Positions 5,670-9,982 of a stretch of 9,982 nt of DNA are shown in pieces. Made by a program: the position numbers and the translations under genes. Each line of letters opens with the position of its first letter. The first letter of the stretch is position 1. The notes under the pieces were generated by a model, which did not search any database, had not been told where the DNA came from, and saw only the letters and a list, made by a program, of their open reading frames with translations. Origin of the DNA: an uncultured Clostridia bacterium (lineage in GTDB: Bacteria; Bacillota; Clostridia; Oscillospirales; Oscillospiraceae); NCBI GenBank assembly GCA_937894515.1, contig CALCRH010000185.1:1-9982 (forward strand), read 5' to 3'.

Positions 5670-6487
5670 TGCAAATTCTCTTCGAGATGTTCACCTATCC
5701 GTTCATCGTGCGGGCGTTCGTGGTTGGCATATTGGTGTCGCTGTGCGCGGCGCTGTTGGGCGTGCCGCTGGTGCTGAAGCGATATTCCATGATCGGCGAC
5801 GGGCTGAGCCATGTGTCCTTCGGGGCGCTGGCGGTGGCGCTGGCCTGCGGGTGGGCACCGCTGATCGTCTCCGTGCCGGTGGTGATCGTGGCGGCGCTGT
5901 TGCTGCTGCGGATGACGGAGCGCAGTCGGATCGGGGCGGACGCCGCCATTGCGGTGACCTCGGCATCGGCTCTCGCTATCGGCATTATCGTGACCAGTTT
6001 GACCAGCGGCATGACAACTGACGTGGACAGCTATATGTTCGGGTCGATTTTGGCCATGGACCGGGGCGACGTGGCGCTGAGCGTGGGGCTGAGCATTGCG
6101 GTGCTGGTGCTGTTTGTGCTGTGCTATCACCGGCTGTTCGCCATTACCTTTGACGAGAGCTTTTCCCGGGCTACCGGTGTGCGGGTGGGCTTTTACAACA
6201 CGCTGCTGGCCGTGCTGACGGCGCTGACCATCGTGCTGGGTATGCGTTTGATGGGTGCCATGCTGATCTCCTCGCTGGTGATCTTCCCCGCCCTCTCCGC
6301 CATGCGGGTGTTCAAGAGCTTCCGGGGTGTGGTGCTCTGCGCGGGGGTGCTGAGCGTGGGCGCGTTCTGCGTGGGACTGACGGGAAGCTATCTGGTGTCC
6401 ACACCGGTGGGCGCTACGGTGGTGATCGTCAATCTGATCGTATTTTTGGTATGCTGCGGCGTGGCAGGTGTCAAAAAGCGGGGATGA
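5669..6487 (+). CDS. znuB: Metal ABC transporter permease (ZnuB-like, ABC-3 family)
   Basis: 272 residues, almost wholly hydrophobic with about eight or nine membrane segments, as expected for the ABC-3 metal permeases. Family-typical stretches include GVPLVLKRYSMIGDGLSHVS (about 31-50), IGADAAIAVTSASALAIGI (about 87-105) and MLISSLVIFPALSAM (about 199-213). The ATG at 5669 overlaps the preceding stop (TGATG) and has GGAGGTG 8 bases upstream; a GTG one codon earlier is the only alternative. It forms the membrane channel for the metal delivered by the lipoprotein. It is the last gene of the operon. No strong intrinsic terminator follows at once; two palindromic repeats lie 16-82 bases beyond the stop. 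Confidence 0.94.
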   Translation: MQILFEMFTYPFIVRAFVVGILVSLCAALLGVPLVLKRYSMIGDGLSHVSFGALAVALACGWAPLIVSVPVVIVAALLLLRMTERSRIGADAAIAVTSASALAIGIIVTSLTSGMTTDVDSYMFGSILAMDRGDVALSVGLSIAVLVLFVLCYHRLFAITFDESFSRATGVRVGFYNTLLAVLTALTIVLGMRLMGAMLISSLVIFPALSAMRVFKSFRGVVLCAGVLSVGAFCVGLTGSYLVSTPVGATVVIVNLIVFLVCCGVAGVKKRG

Positions 6488-6502
6488 TCTCACGGAATTT
6501 GC

Positions 6503-6528
6503 GGGCCGTCGGGGACGCCGGCCCCTAC
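6503..6528 (+). repeat. Type A CCCCTAC repeat after the metal operon
   Basis: It matches the other type A copies except one base in the loop (GGG for GAG). It lies 15 bases past the znuB stop. It can form a GC-rich hairpin but lacks a following T-run. Confidence 0.83.
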
Positions 6529-6545
6529 GGAAAAATGAAAAGGCA

Positions 6546-6569
6546 GGCGACCGCGAGGGTCGCCCCTAC
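6546..6569 (+). repeat. CCCCTAC palindromic repeat, type D
   Basis: The 7-base arms GGCGACC and GGTCGCC enclose GCGAG and are followed by CCTAC. It shares the layout and 3' end of the family with a different arm sequence. Confidence 0.72.
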
Positions 6570-6619
6570 GAAAAAGAGGGTGTATTCTCGTTTTTGACAT
6601 TTTTTTCGAAGAAAAAAGC

Positions 6620-6648
6620 TTGCAATTATATTTTAATTGTGGTATTCT
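6620..6648 (+). promoter_or_regulatory. Promoter of the rimP-nusA-infB operon
   Basis: TTGCAA (6620-6625) and TATTCT (6643-6648) are 17 bases apart in an AT-rich setting, about 90 bases before the rimP ATG. The expected start is near 6655, so the leader contains the hairpin at 6670-6696. Confidence 0.6.
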
Positions 6649-6669
6649 ACCACCGTAAGAGTAGTTGAC

Positions 6670-6698
6670 AAAGAGTGGACTTGATGTCCGCTCTTTTT
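6670..6698 (+). terminator. Leader attenuator-like hairpin before rimP
   Basis: AAAGAGTGGAC (6670-6680) pairs with GTCCGCTCTTT (6686-6696) over 11 pairs, one of them G-U, around a TTGAT loop. Five T residues (6694-6698) end the stem and are then interrupted by GTTGGG. An intrinsic terminator this close to the promoter and before the first gene would act as an attenuator. In Bacillus subtilis the nusA operon is reported to be self-limited by NusA-stimulated termination in its leader; the short T-run here fits such a NusA-dependent site. The function is inferred. Confidence 0.65.
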
Positions 6699-6737
6699 GT
6701 TGGGCAATTTTGAAAGGTTAAAATCAGGCAGTACGAC

Positions 6738-7196
6738 ATGAAAAAAGTAACGGAAATCGTTTGGGAGCTGGCGGAACCGGTGGTAAAAGAAAACGGCTGC
6801 GAGCTATGGGACGTGGAGTATGTCCGGGAGGCCGGACAGTGGTATCTGCGGCTGTATCTGGACAAGGACGGCGGCGTGGACATTCTGGACTGCGAGGCTA
6901 TCAGCCGTCGGGTCAGCGACCTGCTGGACGAGGCGGATCCCATTGAAAGCAGCTACACCTTTGAGGTGTCCAGCGCGGGATTGGAGCGGCAGCTCAAGCG
7001 GCCATCGGACTTTGAGAAGTTCATGGGCGAGAAGGTTTTGCTGAAAACCTACAAGCCCATCGCCGGGCGGAAGGAGTTTGCCGGTGTGCTGGCCGGGTAC
7101 GACAACGGTTCGGTACTGGTGGACATGGGCAGCGGCGACCCGCTGTGGTTCGAGGAGAAGGATATCGCGCTGGTGCGATTAAGAGTGGAATTTTGA
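6738..7196 (+). CDS. rimP: Ribosome maturation factor RimP
   Basis: 152 residues, typical for RimP, a cytoplasmic factor needed for 30S subunit assembly. The N-terminal domain (about 1-80) shows the family pattern CELWDVEYVREAGQWYLRLY (20-39) and DGGVDILDCEAISRRVSDLL (44-63). The central YTFEVSSAGLERQLKRPSDF is a strong RimP match, and the C-terminal domain is a small beta-rich SH3-like fold. The ribosome site before ATG 6738 is weak (CAGG at 6725-6728, with AAAGG further up), unlike the strong sites elsewhere in the operon, so its translation may be modest or aided by leader structure. It is first in the classic rimP-nusA operon. Confidence 0.95.
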   Translation: MKKVTEIVWELAEPVVKENGCELWDVEYVREAGQWYLRLYLDKDGGVDILDCEAISRRVSDLLDEADPIESSYTFEVSSAGLERQLKRPSDFEKFMGEKVLLKTYKPIAGRKEFAGVLAGYDNGSVLVDMGSGDPLWFEEKDIALVRLRVEF

Positions 7197-7206
7197 AGAA
7201 AAAAGC

Positions 7207-7232
7207 GGGCCGTCGAGGACGCCGGCCCCTAC
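7207..7232 (+). repeat. Type A CCCCTAC repeat between rimP and nusA
   Basis: Identical to the copies at 3329 and 3910. It sits in the 64-base rimP-nusA spacer, 10 bases after the rimP stop and 14 bases before the nusA ribosome site, and will be part of the mRNA. Confidence 0.86.
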
Positions 7233-7260
7233 GGAATATGAATTATTAGGAGTTAAGACC

Positions 7261-8316
7261 ATGAAATGTGATGAAATCTTTGCGGCTCTTGCCATGCTGG
7301 AAAAGGAGCGGGGCATCCCCCAGAACTTTATGATGGGCAAGATCATTCAGGCTCTGACCACCGCCTACAAGCGTGACCATGAGGGCGTGGAAAACGTGAT
7401 CGTGGACGTGGACGAGGAAAAACGCGACCTGAAGATGTTCGTACAGAAGGAGATCGTAGAGGTGGTGGAAAATCCCGGCACCGAGATCTCTTTGGAAGAT
7501 GCCAAGGCGCTGTCTGCCAAGAATGAGCTGGGCGGCATCGTCAATATCCCCGTGAGCAACGTGGACTTCGGCCGCATCGCCGCCGGCAACGGCAAGCAGG
7601 TGATCATTCAGGGTCTGCGGGAAGCGGAACACGGCATGATCTATGACGAGTTCAACTCCAAGCAGCACGAGATCCTCACCGGTACCGTAATGCGTATTGA
7701 CAACCGCACCGGCAATGTGGGTCTGCGGCTCGGTCAGGGCAACGAGGCTACTGAGGCGCTGCTGACTCTGAACGAGCAGGTGCCCGGCGAAGAACTGCGG
7801 GAGGGTCAGATGGTAAAGGTCTACCTGGTAGAAGTGCGCCGCTCCACCCGCGGTCCCCAGGTTCTGATTTCCCGCACCCATCCGGGTCTGGTCAAGCGTC
7901 TGTTTGAGCTGGAAGTGCCCGAGATCTATGACGGCACAGTAGAGATCCGTTCCATTGCCCGGGAGGCCGGCAACCGCACCAAGATGGCGGTATGGTCCGC
8001 TGACGAGGAAGTGGATCCTATCGGCGCCTGCGTGGGTCCCCGGGGCGGTCGCGTGAACGCCATTGTAGACGAGCTGCGGGGCGAGAAGATCGACATTATC
8101 AAGTGGAGCGAAGATCCCGCGGCATTTATTGCCGCCGCGCTGGCTCCCGCCGATGTGATAGAGGTGACTCTGGCTCCCGAGGGAAAGTCCTGCCGGGTCA
8201 TCGTGCCAGACGACCAGTTGAGTCTGGCCATCGGCAAGGAGGGCCAGAACGCCCGTCTGGCCGCCCGTTTGACGGGGTATAAGATCGACATCAAGCCCGA
8301 GAGCTTTGAAGGGTAA
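7261..8316 (+). CDS. nusA: Transcription termination/antitermination factor NusA
   Basis: 351 residues, the short Gram-positive form without C-terminal acidic repeats. It binds RNA polymerase and nascent RNA, affecting pausing, intrinsic termination and antitermination. The N-terminal polymerase-binding domain is about 1-130, the S1 RNA-binding domain about 137-203 (GTVMRIDNRTGNVGLRLG), KH1 about 205-280 with GPRGGRV (259-265) and KH2 about 290-345 with GKEGQN (325-330). The ATG at 7261 is preceded by TAGGAG with 8 bases of spacing. It lies between rimP and rnpM as in Bacillus. A palindromic repeat lies just upstream and an AT-rich stem-loop just downstream of the gene. Its own operon leader has an attenuator-like hairpin it may act on. 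Confidence 0.97.
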   Translation: MKCDEIFAALAMLEKERGIPQNFMMGKIIQALTTAYKRDHEGVENVIVDVDEEKRDLKMFVQKEIVEVVENPGTEISLEDAKALSAKNELGGIVNIPVSNVDFGRIAAGNGKQVIIQGLREAEHGMIYDEFNSKQHEILTGTVMRIDNRTGNVGLRLGQGNEATEALLTLNEQVPGEELREGQMVKVYLVEVRRSTRGPQVLISRTHPGLVKRLFELEVPEIYDGTVEIRSIAREAGNRTKMAVWSADEEVDPIGACVGPRGGRVNAIVDELRGEKIDIIKWSEDPAAFIAAALAPADVIEVTLAPEGKSCRVIVPDDQLSLAIGKEGQNARLAARLTGYKIDIKPESFEG

Positions 8317-8382
8317 ATGAAAAACGAAAAATGAAGAATGAAGAATTGTCATATTTTTCATTTTTCATTCTTCATTCTTCAC
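8317..8382 (+). repeat. AT-rich 30-base imperfect inverted repeat between nusA and rnpM
   Basis: Arms 8317-8346 and 8353-8382 pair at 24 of 30 positions around a 6-base TGTCAT loop; two of the six mismatches would be G-U pairs in RNA. Each arm is built from about four 7-base units close to TGAAGAA or TGAAAAA, so it is a tandem heptamer on each side of the loop. It begins directly after the nusA stop. The composition is quite unlike the genes around it, which suggests a small inserted element. It has no clear T-run exit, so it is more likely an RNA stability or spacing structure than a terminator. Confidence 0.75.
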
Positions 8383-8404
8383 TTTAAGAGGGGGGGTGCG
8401 GCGT

Positions 8405-8680
8405 ATGCCGGTGAAACCACGGAAAATTCCACAGCGGCAATGCGTCGGCTGCCGCACCATGTATGAAAAGCGGGAGCTGCTGCGGGTGGTAAAAACGCCG
8501 GAGGGGGAGATCTCTCTGGATACCACCGGCAAGAAGTCCGGACGGGGCGCCTATGTCTGCCGCAAGGTGGAATGTCTGAAAAAGGCACAGAAGGCCAAAG
8601 CGCTGGATCGAGCCTTGGAGGTCACCATTCCCCAGGAGGTCTACGACTCCTTACAGTTGCAGTTGGAGGGGGTATTGTAA
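8405..8680 (+). CDS. rnpM: RNase P modulator RnpM (YlxR)
   Basis: 91 residues, normal for the YlxR family (DUF448). Members bind RNA, and in Bacillus subtilis the protein was reported to bind the RNase P RNA and modulate its activity. Signatures are QRQCVGCR (10-17) and GRGAYVC (46-52), with the four cysteines C13, C16, C52 and C57. The ATG at 8405 is preferred over the in-frame GTG at 8396 because the GAGGGGGGG site ends about 9 bases before the ATG but only a base before the GTG. The stop overlaps the next start (TAATG), as expected in this operon. It is basic overall. Confidence 0.94.
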   Translation: MPVKPRKIPQRQCVGCRTMYEKRELLRVVKTPEGEISLDTTGKKSGRGAYVCRKVECLKKAQKAKALDRALEVTIPQEVYDSLQLQLEGVL

Positions 8681-9291
8681 TGGACAACATTCTCTCCATG
8701 CTGGGGCTTGCCCACAAGGCCGGCAAGGTGGAGATCGGCGAAGAACCGGTGGGAAGTGCCGCAAGAGCCAAAAAGGCACGGGTCATTTTCGTGGCCGACG
8801 ATGCGGCACCCTCGACCAAACGGCGGGCGAAAAGCTTCGCCGAAACCGGAAGCTGTATCCTGCTCCCCATGACTTCAGAAAAAGACGACATGGGCCGGGT
8901 ACTGGGACGCACCAGCTGCGCCATGTGTGCGGTGACAGAGATCGGTTTTGCCAGCGCCATCGTGAACAAACTGGCTGCTATCGAGCCGGAAATCTATCAG
9001 ACTGCCGCCGATGCTCTGGCGGTAAAGGCCAAGCGGGCGCAGGAACGCCGGCAGGAACAGGCACAGCATGAAAAAAACCTGAAGAGCGGAAAGAAGCGGG
9101 AAAAGGCCGTACCTGTACCGCAGAAGGAAGAAAAAAGGGATGTTCCGCAAAAGGGTCAGGCAAGACGGTCTGCCCACACCGCGGCAAGGCAAAAACAGCC
9201 GGATTCCAGGCTTCGCTTTGAGGGGAGCTTGCCGGTGAAGAAGGGCAAAGGGAGCAAAAACAACCGCACGAAAGTGCGTGATCATCACTAA
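8680..9291 (+). CDS. ylxQ: YlxQ, L7Ae-family RNA-binding protein with long basic tail
   Basis: 203 residues from an ATG that overlaps the rnpM stop, with GGAGGGGG about 8 bases upstream. Residues 1-105 form the L7Ae/L30e-type domain, starting ILSMLGLAHKAGKVEIGEEP and containing KKARVIFVADDAAPSTKRR (31-49). These proteins bind kink-turn RNA and in this operon are taken to associate with ribosomes or RNA. YlxQ is normally about 100 residues. Here about 90 extra residues (114-203) rich in Lys, Arg, Gln and Glu follow, without hydrophobic core residues, so probably disordered with a helical part near 114-140 (KAKRAQERRQEQAQHEKN). The tail keeps codon use like the rest and does not look like a frameshift. 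Confidence 0.9.
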   Translation: MDNILSMLGLAHKAGKVEIGEEPVGSAARAKKARVIFVADDAAPSTKRRAKSFAETGSCILLPMTSEKDDMGRVLGRTSCAMCAVTEIGFASAIVNKLAAIEPEIYQTAADALAVKAKRAQERRQEQAQHEKNLKSGKKREKAVPVPQKEEKRDVPQKGQARRSAHTAARQKQPDSRLRFEGSLPVKKGKGSKNNRTKVRDHH

Positions 9292-9306
9292 TCGGAGGTG
9301 TGCATA

Positions 9307-9982
9307 TTGGCTAACATCGGAAACAAGTACAGAGTGCATGAGGTGGCAAAGGACTTTAATCTCGCCACGAAGGATATTACGGAGATTTTGACCAAGTATG
9401 CCGAAACTCCCAAAAACCATATGCAGGTATTGGAGGATCGGGAGCTGAGTCTCATTTTTGAGAGACTGACCCAGACCCACCAGATCTCCAGCATCGCCGT
9501 GGTATTTGCCGAGGGCGTTCAGCCCGCTGAAAAGAAGGCAGAACCGAAAAACACAGAAAAGAAGAAGAATCCCGCGCCTGTCAAGGCTGCCGGTACGGCT
9601 CCTGCTGCACAGGAGAAGAAGTCTGCCCCGGAGCAGGAGAAAAAGCCCATGTCCCGGGTGCCCCAGACCAAGGTGGTGGATACCCGCAAGGCCACCAATG
9701 TCAATCTGGAGAAGTATGATGAGCGGTTGCAGGACATGGCAGACAGCCGGAACCGGGGTCGCCGGGATCAGAACCAGGGCGGCAAGGAGAAGTTCCGCAA
9801 CACCAAGCAGCGTCAGCAGGGCTCCTTCGGCGCCAACAAGCGCAAGCAGGAGGAGGCCGACCGGATGCGCCGGCTCCAGCTGGAGATCATCAAGAAAACT
9901 CCCGTCACCGTGGAGATCCCAGACGAGATTTCCGTGGGTGAACTGGCCAGCCGCATGAAAAAGACCGGCGCAGAGGTGGTCA
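9307..9982 (+). CDS. infB: Translation initiation factor IF-2, N-terminal part
   Basis: 225 codons run open from a TTG at 9307 to the window edge. The TTG is chosen because GGAGGTG ends 6 bases before it, and translation from there gives the typical IF-2 N-terminus (ANIGNKYRVHEVAKDFNLAT). Residues 1-60 form the IF2_N helical domain. Residues 75-190 are a charged low-complexity linker rich in Lys, Glu, Gln and Arg, usual for this protein. From about residue 200, VTVEIPDEISVGELASRMKK begins the second IF2_N-like domain; the GTPase domain lies outside the window. IF-2 places initiator tRNA on the 30S subunit. Its position after ylxQ is standard. Confidence 0.95.
   Translation, partial: MANIGNKYRVHEVAKDFNLATKDITEILTKYAETPKNHMQVLEDRELSLIFERLTQTHQISSIAVVFAEGVQPAEKKAEPKNTEKKKNPAPVKAAGTAPAAQEKKSAPEQEKKPMSRVPQTKVVDTRKATNVNLEKYDERLQDMADSRNRGRRDQNQGGKEKFRNTKQRQQGSFGANKRKQEEADRMRRLQLEIIKKTPVTVEIPDEISVGELASRMKKTGAEVV

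Noticed and set aside
5639..6493. 284-codon minus-strand frame opposite the permease gene
   Set aside because: It is extremely His/Gln/Arg-rich, a typical shadow of GC-rich membrane-protein codons.
6601..6617. TTTTTTC/GAAAAAA hairpin as a terminator for the metal operon
   Set aside because: It is a weak all-A/T stem of seven pairs with a 3-base loop and no following T-run; it could be chance in AT-rich promoter DNA.
7246..8361. 371-codon open frame opposite nusA
   Set aside because: It is a mirror of nusA codon bias, and NusA on the plus strand is unmistakable.
8317..8382. Intrinsic terminator between nusA and rnpM
   Set aside because: The stem is long but AT-rich and imperfect, and no T-run follows the 3' arm. 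Stopping here would cut off the essential infB gene unless another promoter existed.

Overview
The window looks like chromosomal DNA from a gut-type Clostridia (Bacillota), most likely the Oscillospiraceae/Ruminococcaceae side. The reasons are the Firmicutes gene order rimP-nusA-rnpM(ylxR)-ylxQ-infB, strong AGGAGG-type ribosome binding sites with some TTG starts, a short NusA without C-terminal acidic repeats, moderately high GC coding sequence beside very AT-rich promoter DNA, and many small GC-rich palindromic repeats ending in CCCCTAC. The genus is not identified, and no phage, plasmid, CRISPR or insertion-sequence gene is seen.

Left part (1-2930, minus strand): two sodium-linked membrane transporters in separate transcription units. 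A neurotransmitter:sodium symporter (NSS) family protein (1384-2814) ends at a strong hairpin terminator (1339-1374). An NhaC-family Na+/H+ antiporter (1-1204, cut by the window edge) follows, with its own promoter. Together they could form a sodium cycle in which Na+ pumped out by the antiporter is re-used for solute uptake; this is inference from adjacency.

Middle part (2930-6570, plus strand): a gene-free stretch of about 480 bases (AT-rich, then a cluster of palindromic repeats) leads to a compact metal-uptake operon. A consensus-like promoter overlaps a perfect 10-5-10 inverted repeat, followed by a Fur/Zur-type repressor, a lipoprotein metal-binding protein, an ABC ATPase and an ABC permease. 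All four genes overlap end to start (ATGA, TTGA, TGATG), so translation is probably coupled. This fits a self-regulated zinc (or related metal) import system. The lipoprotein gene carries palindromic repeats in frame on both sides of its signal-peptide core, so repeat DNA has become protein there.

Right part (6570-9982, plus strand): the housekeeping transcription/translation operon rimP, nusA, rnpM (ylxR), ylxQ and the first 225 codons of infB. It has a promoter and a leader hairpin with a short T-run that resembles a NusA-responsive attenuator. Repeat elements also sit between rimP and nusA (a CCCCTAC hairpin) and between nusA and rnpM (a 66-base AT-rich stem-loop). The YlxQ protein has a basic tail of about 90 residues beyond its L7Ae-type domain.

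No clearly new biological system is visible. The strongest leads are the repeat family, its domestication inside the zinc lipoprotein, and the two regulatory sites (metal operator and rimP leader hairpin).
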